NCBI RefSeq assembly: GCF_009663145.1
Contig: NZ_VKHR01000004.1
Location: 62,166 to 126,165, forward strand
Direction of reading: 5' to 3'
Length of the DNA stretch: 64,000 bases
Source: Shewanella sp. TC10
GTDB lineage: Bacteria; Pseudomonadota; Gammaproteobacteria; Enterobacterales; Shewanellaceae
This document shows, piece after piece, positions 1 through 9,600 of this stretch. The position numbers were made by a program, and so were the translations under genes. The first letter of the stretch is position 1. The number at the start of each line of letters is the position of its first letter. Under the pieces are notes generated by a model. It was not told where the DNA came from and did not search any database. It saw only the letters and a list, made by a program, of their open reading frames with translations.

Positions 1-107
1 ATGAAACCCATCAAAATATGCTGACAGCTGAAGAGCTTAAGCTATTAAGCGAATGGATAGATATTGGCGCACAGTATTACAACACGCCATTTTACTCTCA
101 GGATTAA
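1..107 (+). CDS. 3' end of an unrecognised coding region (partial)
   Basis: A frame open from base 3 ends with TAA at 105-107 and gives about 34 residues, including EELKLLSEWIDIGAQYYN. A C-terminal 'EE..L..EWID.GAQY' ending is what I associate with large exported haem-type or hydrazine-synthase-alpha-like proteins, but the fragment is too short to assign. It lies 48 bases upstream of the SH3-barrel gene on the same strand, so it is probably the preceding member of the envelope operon that runs to 13968. That the fragment is coding is likely; its family is a guess. Confidence 0.5.
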   Translation, partial: ETHQNMLTAEELKLLSEWIDIGAQYYNTPFYSQD

Positions 108-155
108 CTTTAGAGCCAAACGAACAGGGACAGATGATGTTACAACAAGGAAGCC

Positions 156-917
156 ATGCTTAATTATCGCCTTATATTCAACACTGTGTTATCAGGTGCC
201 TTACTTTGCCTGACATTATTGAATCCGAATCTAGCTCTGGCTGAATCTGCTGCGGCTAAATTAACCATCGATGTGCCTTTTATTGAACTTCACTCAGGTC
301 CGAGTGCAGGTTATCCAGTGGTGCATGTGGTCGAGCAAAATGAACAAGTTAACGTATTACTTAAACGCACCTCATGGTTAAAAGTTCGTGATAAGCGTGG
401 TATTGAAGGCTGGTTCCATGAAGATGATTTACTGGGTTTTAGCCAACATGGTGAAGCAGTCAATCAACAAGTGATAGGGACCGAAGCTTACCTACAACGA
501 GATTGGGAAGCTGGAGTAATGTACGGCGACCTTGAAGGCGCGAATTTCTACCAACTTCAATTAGGCTATGTATTCACCCCAGTGTTTACCGCCGAACTGT
601 CAGCGGGTAAAGCACTTGGCAGTATTTCCGACAGTGATTTATTTGAAGCCATGCTCATCAGCCACCCTTTTCCTGATTTACTCATTAGCCCTTACCTAGG
701 TGTGGGCGGCGGCATTATCAACACTAAACCTCATAGTGTTATCGCTGATTCTGAATCACGTGATAGCACCTTAATGAGCGCTGCCGCAGGCATAAAATAT
801 CACTTAGCCCGTAACTTTATTTTACGTGCTGAATATAAATTTTCGTTGGCATTAACCGACCGAGATGAAAACGAACAACTTCAATCTTGGAAAGTAGGCT
901 TTAGCGTATTTTTCTAA
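156..917 (+). CDS. Exported SH3-domain outer-membrane beta-barrel protein
   Basis: 253 aa. Residues 1-29 form a Sec signal peptide ending ALA-E. Residues about 35-97 resemble a bacterial SH3 domain (VPFIELHSGPSAGYPVVHVV, then a W.KVRD...GWFHEDDL pattern). The remaining 150 residues alternate polar and hydrophobic positions, with Gly and aromatic residues, and finish in VGFSVFF, as expected of an 8-strand outer-membrane barrel with a terminal Phe. AAGGA lies just upstream of the chosen ATG; the upstream ATG pair runs into a stop. The SH3 part probably faces the periplasm and binds peptidoglycan or a partner. First complete gene of the envelope operon. The domain reading is good; the role is unknown. 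Confidence 0.75.
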   Translation: MLNYRLIFNTVLSGALLCLTLLNPNLALAESAAAKLTIDVPFIELHSGPSAGYPVVHVVEQNEQVNVLLKRTSWLKVRDKRGIEGWFHEDDLLGFSQHGEAVNQQVIGTEAYLQRDWEAGVMYGDLEGANFYQLQLGYVFTPVFTAELSAGKALGSISDSDLFEAMLISHPFPDLLISPYLGVGGGIINTKPHSVIADSESRDSTLMSAAAGIKYHLARNFILRAEYKFSLALTDRDENEQLQSWKVGFSVFF

Positions 918-956
918 CCCCATTAACGGAACATCAAAGTCGTCATGAAGGTAGCA

Positions 957-1628
957 ATGAAAACAATAATAACAAACCATGCTAAAACCGCGTTTAAAAG
1001 CCTATCAACGATAAGTCTTTTAGCCTTTGGGATTAACTTCAGTGCAGGTGTGATGGCTGCAGACTCTCAGGCAAGTGTTGGCGTAAAAGCCGATGTTGAG
1101 CGCCGAGAAGTACTTGATGATGTACTTGATACTGAGAATTTTGAAGTGGGCATTCAAGGCGGCTTAATGTCGATTGAAGACTTTGAAAATAGTCCTTGGA
1201 TAAGTGCACACCTTGGGTATCACATCAGTGAACACTTTTATGTAAAAGCGCGTTACGCGGTTGCTGAGGGTGGAGACACAAGTTTTGAAAAGCTTGCCAA
1301 CACCGCGCCCCTTCTGACCGATGAAGAACGTGAAATGAGCTATTACGGACTGAACATTGGCTATAACTTTTTGCCTGGTGAAATATTTTTCAGTGAAGAC
1401 TTAGTGTTTAACAGCGTGTTCTCTTTTGAACTGGGTGGTGGTAGCACTGAATTTGCTGGCGATGAACAATTTACAGTCAATTTAACCGCTAATTATCGAG
1501 TGTTTTTAAATGATTGGGTCGCATGGGATTTAGCAATGAGCGACTACATCTTTGACACGCAAATAACCGGTTCATCAAAAACCACCCATAACTTAACGTT
1601 TGCGACTGGTATTGCTGTTTACTTTTAG
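957..1628 (+). CDS. Outer-membrane beta-barrel protein of the myxobacterial (OMP_myx_plus-like) type
   Basis: 223 aa. The ATG at 957 is chosen because AAGG lies five bases upstream; the in-frame ATG at 945 has no ribosome site. A signal peptide runs to about residue 34 (GVMA-AD). The segment with 'SPWISAHLGYHISEHFYVKA' resembles the barrel family I know as OMP_myx_plus (TIGR04565), originally noted in myxobacteria. The C terminus GIAVYF fits BAM-recognised barrels. It sits 39 bases after the SH3-barrel gene. A myxobacterial-type barrel is consistent with the AgmX/TonB-like protein at the end of the same operon. The family call is from memory of the motif; the function is unknown. Confidence 0.65.
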   Translation: MKTIITNHAKTAFKSLSTISLLAFGINFSAGVMAADSQASVGVKADVERREVLDDVLDTENFEVGIQGGLMSIEDFENSPWISAHLGYHISEHFYVKARYAVAEGGDTSFEKLANTAPLLTDEEREMSYYGLNIGYNFLPGEIFFSEDLVFNSVFSFELGGGSTEFAGDEQFTVNLTANYRVFLNDWVAWDLAMSDYIFDTQITGSSKTTHNLTFATGIAVYF

Positions 1629-1725
1629 GACGGGCTTAACGCTCCCCGAATACTTAAAAGTCGCGCCATCGACGGCAGGCTAAATCATGAAAAACAAAAT
1701 ATAAGAAACAAATAAAGGATTATAA

Positions 1726-2229
1726 ATGATGTTTTCAAAGCGCTGTTTTATCGCCTTATGTACCTTGTTAACACTGAGCTTGTCGATGCAAGCCCATGCA
1801 TTATCTGAAGGAGACATGGCACCTGATTTTACCCTTAAAAATATGCAAGGTGAGAACCTTAACCTTTCTGAGCAGCGCGGCAATATTATTTTAATTAACT
1901 TTTGGGCTTCTTGGTGTGGACCGTGCCGTAAAGAGATGCCTGTATTGCAAAAGCTTGAGAATAAATATCAAGACTTAGGTATTGCGGTATGGGGAGTTAA
2001 CGTTGAACAAGAGAACCAAGCTGGTAAAGATTTCCTCGCCGACCTTAATTTAAGTTTCGATATATTTTTTGATGAAACCAACTCCCTTTCTGAAACCTAC
2101 GATGTAAAAGCGATGCCAACCACAGTGATTGTCGACCGTGATGGCAAAGTGCGATATGTGTTTCTTGGTTACCAAGACGGTTACGAGAAAAAATATGCCG
2201 CTGCGATTAAAAAGCTGATCAGAGAATAA
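1726..2229 (+). CDS. TlpA/ResA-family periplasmic thioredoxin-like protein
   Basis: 167 aa. A signal peptide (about residues 1-25, ending AHA) is followed by a thioredoxin fold: GDMAPDFTLKNMQGE at the start, the redox motif FWASWCGPCRKEMP near residue 65, and the cis-proline region KAMPTTVIVDRDG near residue 130. It should exchange disulfides in the periplasm. It has a good ribosome site (AAGGA). It lies immediately before the DUF4266 and DUF3570 genes, a neighbourhood I recall as recurrent in proteobacteria. The two cysteines of the DUF4266 tail are an obvious candidate substrate, but that is inference. Family certain, partner unknown. Confidence 0.9.
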   Translation: MMFSKRCFIALCTLLTLSLSMQAHALSEGDMAPDFTLKNMQGENLNLSEQRGNIILINFWASWCGPCRKEMPVLQKLENKYQDLGIAVWGVNVEQENQAGKDFLADLNLSFDIFFDETNSLSETYDVKAMPTTVIVDRDGKVRYVFLGYQDGYEKKYAAAIKKLIRE

Positions 2230-2245
2230 CCCTATGGTGAACCCA

Positions 2246-2482
2246 ATGAGAAAACTAATCATCACAGCAACAGCCTTAACCTCGTTTCTGACATTATCAG
2301 GTTGTTCAAGCTTAGATATCGACCCTTGGGTTAAACCCTATGAACGTCAAAACTTAGCCGATCCCATTATGCGCTTTGGCCGTCACCCTATCGCGAATAT
2401 GCATGTTGCTCACGTATTAGAAGCGCGTGAATCAGCCCGCGGCGCTGAAGGAACAGGAGGCGGTGGTTGTGGTTGTAACTAA
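2246..2482 (+). CDS. DUF4266 lipoprotein with a GGGGCGCN tail
   Basis: 78 aa from the ATG at 2246 (an in-frame ATG at 2234 adds four residues). The lipobox LTLSGC puts the lipidated Cys at about residue 20. The core PWVKPYERQNLADPIM and the C-terminal ESARGAEGTGGGGCGCN match the DUF4266 pattern as I know it. The Gly run with two cysteines at the extreme C terminus is the family's hallmark and looks like a metal site, a redox pair or a modification site. The gene is 16 bases after the TlpA-like gene and one base before the DUF3570 gene, so the three are almost certainly co-translated. No biochemical role is known to me. Confidence 0.85.
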   Translation: MRKLIITATALTSFLTLSGCSSLDIDPWVKPYERQNLADPIMRFGRHPIANMHVAHVLEARESARGAEGTGGGGCGCN

Positions 2483-2483
2483 T

Positions 2484-3623
2484 ATGAAGTCTCCTTTGAT
2501 TAAGCTTATTGCTTTGCTGCTAGTGACCTTACACGTTCCATTGTCTTGGGCTGCGGTATTAGAGCCTGATCGCGCTGACGTGCTCTATCATAGCTACGAA
2601 GGCGGTGGGATGAAGATTGATGGGCCGTCAGTGTTACTTCGTAAAAAAGCCACTGAGTCATTAGCCTTCACTGGCTATTACTACCTCGATACCATTTCAT
2701 CAGCCTCAGTCGATGTCATCAGTACCGCAAGTCCCTACACTGAAAAACGACACGAAGGCCAAGTTGGGGTTGAATACCTGAATGACAAAACCTTAATGTC
2801 TTTCAATGTACGTCAAAGTGATGAAGATGATTACTTAGCACAGTCGTTTAGTGTCAATGTTTCTCAAGATACCTTTGGCGATCTAACCAACCTAAGCCTT
2901 GGTGTGTCTTTTGGCGATAATGAGATTCGTCGTAATGGTGATGACCTGTTTGAAGAGCAAAGTCAGCAATACCGCATTCGCGCTGGTATCAGCCAAATCT
3001 TGACTAAAAACTTAACAGCACAACTCAATTTTGAAGCAATTGCAGATGAAGGTTACCTAAATAATCCATACCGTACAGTGCGTTATTTGGATAACAGCAA
3101 TCCATCAGGTGTAGGCTATCAATCTGAGGTTTACCCTGAAACCCGTAATTCATTTTCAAGTAAATTATCTGCCAGCTATTTTCTACCTTACCGAGCCGCA
3201 CTGTTTTTTCATTACCGGTATTTCAACGACAGCTGGGAAATCAACGCCAATGATATTGAGTTAGGTTACCGCCATCCTATTGGTGACTTTTTAGAACTTG
3301 AATTTAAAGTCCGCTATTACCAGCAAACCCAAGCCGAGTTCTATAGTGATTTATTCCCTTATCAAGATGCACAAAATTACTTAGCACGGGATAAAGAGCT
3401 CAGTGATTTTAATGATTTAACCCTGGGTCTTGGGGTCACATACCTAATGCCTGAAAGCTTATCTTTTGGCGACACTCGCTCAGAGGCCAGTTTGCAATGG
3501 GACTATATTACTTTCGATTACAACAACTTTAGAGATCCAACCGCTGATGGCGGTGTGGGAAATGAACCGTTTTATAACTTTTCAGCTAACGTAATACGCG
3601 CCTTTTACAGCGTTTACTTTTAA
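2484..3623 (+). CDS. DUF3570 outer-membrane beta-barrel protein
   Basis: 379 aa. The start is placed at ATG 2484, one base after the DUF4266 stop; the open frame extends upstream but only through the DUF4266 gene. A signal peptide ends at SWA-A (about residue 22). The mature start LEPDRADVLYHSYEGGGMKI and the many alternating strands (GYYYLDTISSASVDVIS, YRIRAGISQILTKNLTAQL) fit DUF3570, a large barrel family usually found beside DUF4266 and TlpA-like genes. The last residues are AFYSVYF, a barrel C-terminal signature. It may be the outer-membrane partner of the lipidated GGGGCGCN protein. Family call strong, function unknown. Confidence 0.85.
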   Translation: MKSPLIKLIALLLVTLHVPLSWAAVLEPDRADVLYHSYEGGGMKIDGPSVLLRKKATESLAFTGYYYLDTISSASVDVISTASPYTEKRHEGQVGVEYLNDKTLMSFNVRQSDEDDYLAQSFSVNVSQDTFGDLTNLSLGVSFGDNEIRRNGDDLFEEQSQQYRIRAGISQILTKNLTAQLNFEAIADEGYLNNPYRTVRYLDNSNPSGVGYQSEVYPETRNSFSSKLSASYFLPYRAALFFHYRYFNDSWEINANDIELGYRHPIGDFLELEFKVRYYQQTQAEFYSDLFPYQDAQNYLARDKELSDFNDLTLGLGVTYLMPESLSFGDTRSEASLQWDYITFDYNNFRDPTADGGVGNEPFYNFSANVIRAFYSVYF

Positions 3624-3670
3624 TCATGCTGCGTACTGTTAGCCATTTACCCATTTTCAAGGCAGAGAAT

Positions 3671-4288
3671 ATGAATCAAGTAGAACAAGGATTTTTACAC
3701 CAGAACATCATGATTAAAAGTGTATTTTCCAAACCGTTTATGTCTGGGCTGTTGGCAGCCATTGCACTATGCATCGCAGTTATTAATCCAAGCTATGCGA
3801 ATGATGAAAATGCTGCCAAGGTTGAAAATAATATAGCTAATAGCGCTGTAGCGAGTGAGCTAGAAGACATTAAGAGCCAAGTTATCAAGCTTAACCGCGA
3901 CTTATTTATCCTCGAAGAAGATCTATTGTTTCCAGCCAGTACTCAAGTGGCGGTATTTGTGTCAGTAGATATCGGGCGCTTTTTTACCCTAGACAGTGTC
4001 GAACTTAAAATTAATAGCGAGAACGTGGCTGGTTTTCTATATACCCAACGCCAACGTCGTGCACTGGAAAAAGGCGGCATTCAAAAAGTCTATATGGGTA
4101 ATTTGAAAACTGGCCAACACCAGCTCACCGCTATTTTTACCGGTGTTGATGCTGAAGGTCGACCAGTACAAAGAGCCGTTAATCATGAGTTTGAAAAAAC
4201 CGATGAAACCGTCATGTTGGAGCTAAAACTTGAAGATAATGCATCTAGCTATCGCGCTGATGTAAAAGTTGAAGAGTGGGTTTTATAA
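3671..4288 (+). CDS. Exported protein of unknown function
   Basis: 205 aa from ATG 3671 (AAGG eight bases upstream); ATG 3626 and ATG 3710 are alternatives. A hydrophobic segment followed by NPSYA-ND suggests Sec export. A short helical stretch (ELEDIKSQVIKLNRDLFILE) is followed by a beta-rich region (QVAVFVSVDIGRFFTLDSVE, LKTGQHQLTAIFTGVD) resembling an immunoglobulin-like or carboxypeptidase-regulatory fold. I do not recognise the family. Its place between the DUF3570 barrel and the TPR proteins suggests a periplasmic component of the same machine. Confidence 0.7.
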   Translation: MNQVEQGFLHQNIMIKSVFSKPFMSGLLAAIALCIAVINPSYANDENAAKVENNIANSAVASELEDIKSQVIKLNRDLFILEEDLLFPASTQVAVFVSVDIGRFFTLDSVELKINSENVAGFLYTQRQRRALEKGGIQKVYMGNLKTGQHQLTAIFTGVDAEGRPVQRAVNHEFEKTDETVMLELKLEDNASSYRADVKVEEWVL

Positions 4289-4294
4289 CTGATT

Positions 4295-6628
4295 ATGCCA
4301 GTTTACTTACCAAAAACTCATCTCTCGCTAGTGAGTTCAATGATTAGCTCAAGCTCATTATCAGTAGTTAGCTCATTGGTACTAGTTAGCTCATTGGCAC
4401 GAGTTAGCAGAAGTCTTAAGTCTGCATTACCGCGCTTTATTGTGACAAGCTGCCTTATCTGTTCACTTTCGGTCAATGCCGCGCTATCTATAAGCGACCA
4501 GCCTAATACTGCTCAAGCTGATAACGCTGAAGTCGCATCTACTATCGCAACAGAATCAGCAGTAGCAACGCCGGAGCAGCAGGCAAGTTTTCGAAATAAA
4601 CTCTATCGCCAAGCCTTATATTATTACTTCGAAGGCGACTACAACGCCGCATTAAGACAGGTTGCCTTTAATCGACAACGTTTTGAAGCCGATACAGCTA
4701 AAAGTCATTTATTTGAAGCAGGCTTACAGGTTTCTATTGGTTTACATCATCAGGCAACTCAGACATTAGCCACATTTGAGCAAGCATTAATAGATCAACA
4801 AGCTAAAGACAAACTGGCAGGAATATCGCCACAATCTACAGATAGCATCATTGATGACAAGCCTAATGAAACTAATAGTGCCAAATCTAACACCTCAGCA
4901 GCTGAGCTTAAATTAATTGCCCTTTTACAATTGTCAGAGCAACAAATCGAGCAAGGTAAATTAACTGCAGCCCAACGCACGTTAGGAAAAATAAATCAGC
5001 TACCAGCATCTTATGCCGAGCAATATCTGATTTTAAACCAATTAGCCCACTGGCCAGTAATTTACACAGCTACCGCTAACATCATAGGTGAAGCATCCAG
5101 CAAGTTTGCAGTTAACCTTGATGATGAAGCAGAAACCATTGGCTACTCATCGCTTTCTGCATACGTAATGCTTAACCAAGCATTACAAATGATTGAAGTC
5201 AGTGATTTTCAAGGTGCAGAACAACTGCTTACACGTCTTAAAAATATTCGTTTAGCACAAACTGAAACCAGTTTTTGGCAAGACTTGTTTACCGAAAAAA
5301 GCCCTCAATCGGTTAATAGCGATGTCATAAACAACCAGGCTGGTTCAAGTGAAGACAGCGCAAACGATAAAATGCTACAACAGCAAGCCATCAAAGATTA
5401 TGCGCAACTATTACTTGCGCAAATGTATGTTAAACAAACGCAATATCAAGCCGCATTTGACCAATTAAAAGATTTCCCGCAGCTCAGTCCATATACAGAG
5501 TCGGCTCTGTTTTTATTTGCTTTTTCAGCTCAGCAAGTTAATCAATATACTACTTCAACAGCCCTGCTCGATTTATTAACCCGTCAATACCCACATTCAC
5601 AGCTAGGCTGGCAGTCAGCGCTACTTTTATCGGCGCAAATTAAACAACAAAATACATTGGCAGAAAGTTTAACCAGCTACCAACAAGCCGAGCAGCTTTA
5701 CCTTCAGCAGTTAGCCGATTTAGAACGCTTTCAAAAAGACATTAAACAGCATAAGTTTGTCAGTATTTTCGATAACCAAAATCCGCTAACGACGCAAAAT
5801 GATAGCCAAAGCTTGTGGCTACAAAAAGCGTTAAAAAATCCTGAACTTAAAAACGATGTCGACACCTTAACCGAGCTAACATTACTCAAGCAAAACCTGT
5901 TTGAACAGCAACAAAAAAATGCTTGGATAAAGGAAACCATTGAGCTTAATAAGCGTCGCCAAACACGAATTATAAAGCAGCAAAAACAAACACCTTATGC
6001 TGAACTCATTCAGCAACTAACACTTCAACAGCAACAACTCAGTATCACTATTGCTGAAGCAGAACAGCAGCAAAATGCGCGTATTTTTGCCAATGAGGCA
6101 GAACAAGACTGGCTTAACCGAGTCAATCAAAGTCATCAAATAATCGCTGTAGTTAATGGCCAAAGAAATACTGAGGACTATCAACAAAGACTTGCACGAG
6201 TTGAAGCAGTATTAGATTGGAAGCTACAGCAGCAGTTCCCTCAGCGATTATGGCAACATAAAAAACTGTTAAAAGAAGTTGAGCAACAACTGATTATTGC
6301 CACTAAGCAGCAACAGCGTTTTGCACTGTTAGCTAATGCTCAGCAGCAAACTAACCCGTTTGAGCAACGTCAGGTTCAAGCAGAGCTAGCACTGACTAAG
6401 GTGACTAAAAATATTGCCCAACTCACAACGGCCACTGAGCAAAAAATTCAGCAAAAAATAGCCGTATTTGTTTCACAACAACAAAGCCAACTGCAGCAAT
6501 TGTTACTGATATCTCGCCACGAAATGGCAGCTGTTTTAGAGCAAATGTCACAGATGGACTCAGTACCTATGGCAAGTTCAGCTCCAAAAGCAACGACTTC
6601 TTTAGTCAATACTAAGGAGGGATTGTAA
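4295..6628 (+). CDS. Large exported TPR/coiled-coil protein
   Basis: 777 aa. The first 45 residues are a Ser/Leu/Val-rich stretch (ISSSSLSVVSSLVLVSSLAR) that precedes a conventional signal sequence (SCLICSLSVNA), so the true start may lie later, for example at ATG 4340. Helical repeats with TPR spacing cover about residues 100-490 (QALYYYFEGDYNAALRQVAF; LLAQMYVKQTQYQAAFDQLK). Residues about 540-760 are Gln-rich predicted coiled coil. The gene overlaps the next by one base (TAATG). It probably acts as a periplasmic scaffold. No enzymatic motif is visible and the exact family is not recognised. Confidence 0.75.
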   Translation: MPVYLPKTHLSLVSSMISSSSLSVVSSLVLVSSLARVSRSLKSALPRFIVTSCLICSLSVNAALSISDQPNTAQADNAEVASTIATESAVATPEQQASFRNKLYRQALYYYFEGDYNAALRQVAFNRQRFEADTAKSHLFEAGLQVSIGLHHQATQTLATFEQALIDQQAKDKLAGISPQSTDSIIDDKPNETNSAKSNTSAAELKLIALLQLSEQQIEQGKLTAAQRTLGKINQLPASYAEQYLILNQLAHWPVIYTATANIIGEASSKFAVNLDDEAETIGYSSLSAYVMLNQALQMIEVSDFQGAEQLLTRLKNIRLAQTETSFWQDLFTEKSPQSVNSDVINNQAGSSEDSANDKMLQQQAIKDYAQLLLAQMYVKQTQYQAAFDQLKDFPQLSPYTESALFLFAFSAQQVNQYTTSTALLDLLTRQYPHSQLGWQSALLLSAQIKQQNTLAESLTSYQQAEQLYLQQLADLERFQKDIKQHKFVSIFDNQNPLTTQNDSQSLWLQKALKNPELKNDVDTLTELTLLKQNLFEQQQKNAWIKETIELNKRRQTRIIKQQKQTPYAELIQQLTLQQQQLSITIAEAEQQQNARIFANEAEQDWLNRVNQSHQIIAVVNGQRNTEDYQQRLARVEAVLDWKLQQQFPQRLWQHKKLLKEVEQQLIIATKQQQRFALLANAQQQTNPFEQRQVQAELALTKVTKNIAQLTTATEQKIQQKIAVFVSQQQSQLQQLLLISRHEMAAVLEQMSQMDSVPMASSAPKATTSLVNTKEGL
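4340..4412 (+). repeat. Short imperfect direct repeats (gttagctcattgg) in the start of the TPR gene
   Basis: The bases contain repeated copies of a TTAGCTCA-type unit separated by a few bases; one 13-base stretch occurs twice, near 4367 and 4387. They encode the Ser/Leu/Val-rich leader of the 777-aa protein. They may reflect slippage-driven growth of non-essential leader sequence. Confidence 0.5.
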
Positions 6629-9600
6629 TGATTCAGCCTAGATTTAAATTATCAGTCTTAATCACTTGCATGTTAACTGCAGGTATCAGTGTTACTGGTT
6701 GTAAAAGTACCACTGATACACCAAGTGAACGTCAATCACAGCGGGCAACACTCACCGATTTAGCCAAACAACAACCTGCATTAAATCTGGATTCAGTCGT
6801 ATTAACCAAAGCACAACGCACTCAAGCTTTAGCAAAGATATATCAGCAGCTGCTAACCCTAGAACCGAATCCTGAAGTGCGAACCAATGTTGAATATCGC
6901 CTAGTTCAAATCAAGACCGAAAACCTTGAAGAACAAATGTTTGGTGAGTTTGACGCTGCGCTTGATACATCAAATACCAATCCGACCGCACTGGCACTGA
7001 GTGCTGAGCAAGCAGCTTTAGCCCAGTTCAAACAAAATGATCAGCAGCTAGCCAAGTTAATTACTGAGTACCAAGGTTTATTACAGCGTTACCCTACTAG
7101 AACTGATAATGAGCATTTGCAATATCAGCTTGCAAAAGCATTAGATTTACAAGGTGAGCTAGATGAAAGTTTACTTGAAATGGAGTCCTTGCTAGCTCGC
7201 TACCCTAATACACAATACCTTGCGGAGCTTAACTTTAGGCGTGGCGAAATTTATTACAATCTGCAAGATTACCCTGCTGCAATTAGTGCTTATCAACAAG
7301 TTCAGTCGGCTGAAAATAATGACAAATACTTACTAAACAGCATCTATATGACTGGTTGGTCACTATTTAAATTAAACCGCTTACCTGAAGCCGATAAAAC
7401 TTTCTTAGCTGTATTTGATACCATTTTAGCGAATCATATATCAGTAAGCCCTTTGGCAGACGGTGACCGTGATACTGGCAGCCAAGCAAACCCATTACAC
7501 TCAACAAATTTTAGCTTTGACAGCCTGAGCAGCCGAGAACAAAATCTCGCGATAGATGCTCAACGTGTATTGAGCATCTCACTCAGTCAACAACATCAAG
7601 CTCATTCACTGGTAGAACTGGTTAAATCCCAACAGGCAAATACCAGTTACTTACACATTTATCAGCATGTATTATTTGATAATCTAGCTAAATTTTTGCT
7701 TAAGCAAGATTTACAGCATGATGCTGAATTGACTTACCAAGCCTATATCGATTTGGCCAAAGACAATATTTGGTCAGCGCGCTATTCGCTGGCATTACTT
7801 GAGCTTTATCAGCGCCAAGGCAAATTTGCCTCGATGCATAACCTTAAAAATGACTATATTGCCCAATACGGGCTCAACAGTCGCTTTTGGGCTCAAGCAC
7901 CGATTGAGCAGCAACAAGAATTATTACCGCATTTACTGAGCTTTAGTGATGAGCATAGCCGCAGAGTTTATGCCAACGCCCAGCAGCAACTGGCTGGCAC
8001 AAATCGAATCAATGCTTTTAAAGATGCGGCTAACGCTTTAGATACTTACCTACAATTAGCTAAGCTTCCTCAAGCAACACAGTTACTTACCAAAGATATA
8101 TTAACCGATGAGTATCTTTACGCTGATGCCAACTTTGAAGCGCAGCAATTTAGACAGGCACTCACCAGCTATAAAGCCATTGCCTATGGTGAGCCATCAG
8201 CAGAGAAACTGCCAGAACAACAATCAGAACAACAAGCTGATAAAAAGCCTGAATTGACTGCTAGCAATCAAGAGCAATTAACTCCAGAGCGCGCGCGCCT
8301 TAAAAAACAATCAGCTTATGCCACAACCGTTGCGATTCGCGAGATTTTGCAACCTCTACAAAATAAAGCTGATATCGAAAATCCCCAAAGGCAACTTATT
8401 CTCGATGAAAGATTAGCATTAGATAAACAGTTTATTGCCCATTATCCAACTGATAAACGCGCTTTAGAGTTAGCAACTCATGCTAGTCAGTATTCTTTTG
8501 AAATGAAGAACTATCAGGATTTAAGTCAATTTACTGAATTTGTATTAGTCGCCCACGGTGTGATAAATCAAGCTGAAACGGTATCGGAAACAGATCTACA
8601 ACTTGATCAACAGCAAGCCCAAATTAGAACCATTGACCTTAGCAATACCGCAGTAACTAATGCGCTACAGCATGGAAAAATGCTTTCCAGTACTCATCTA
8701 AAACAAGTACAAGTGGTTAGTCAGTTATATGCACATGGTTTATATCAACAAAACCAATATGTACTCGCTGAACAATCTTACAATTTAGCCCTGAAGTACT
8801 TAAGTGCTGATAGCAATAGTAACGCACAACAAAAACAAGCTCGTGCAGAAATGCGTGACTTATTAGCTTCTAGTATCTACTTCCAGGGGCAAGCCAATAA
8901 AACGCAAGCACCTGAACTTGCCGTAGTGGATTTACTGCGGATCAGTAACGTGGTGCCAGAATCTAAATATGCCATAAGTGGTGAGTTTGAAGCGGCAAAT
9001 CTGTTGTTATCGCAGCAGCAATGGCAACAAGCCGTTGCTGTGCTTATTCCCTTTCAGCAGCGTTACCCTCAACACCAATTCAGTGCATCTATACCAGCTA
9101 AACTTGCCCAATCCTATGAAGCATTAGGACAATGGGATTTAGCCGCAGAGCAACTGTTAATTATTGTTGCTAACCAACCTTCTGGAGCGTTAAAACGTGA
9201 AGCTCAGTACACCGCAGCTGAGTATTATCTTAAAGCAGGTGAAACCGAAAAAGCACGCTTAACCTTCCGTACTTATGCAAAAACTTATCCTGAACCATTT
9301 GATATAGCCCAAGAAGTACGGTTAAAAATGAGCGGTTTTTATCAGCAATCTAACGAGCCAAACAAAGAGTATTACTGGTATCGCCAAATTTTAAATTTCC
9401 ATAGCAAACAAGGTGCAAGCAGCAAGCCCGTTTCTGGCCGTGAAATAGAAATTGCCTCTATTGCAGCATCAAGACTGGCCCATGCCCATCAACAAACATT
9501 TATCTCGATTAAGTTAACCGCACCATTAAATAAAACCCTGAAGCGCAAGCAAGACGCTATGAAACAGGCCATTAGTTATTATCAACAAGTGCTAGATTTC

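Noticed and set aside
2427..2483. Upstream start for the DUF3570 gene inside the DUF4266 gene
   Set aside because: The upstream residues (MNQPAALKEQE...) are a shadow of the DUF4266 tail and lack a signal peptide.
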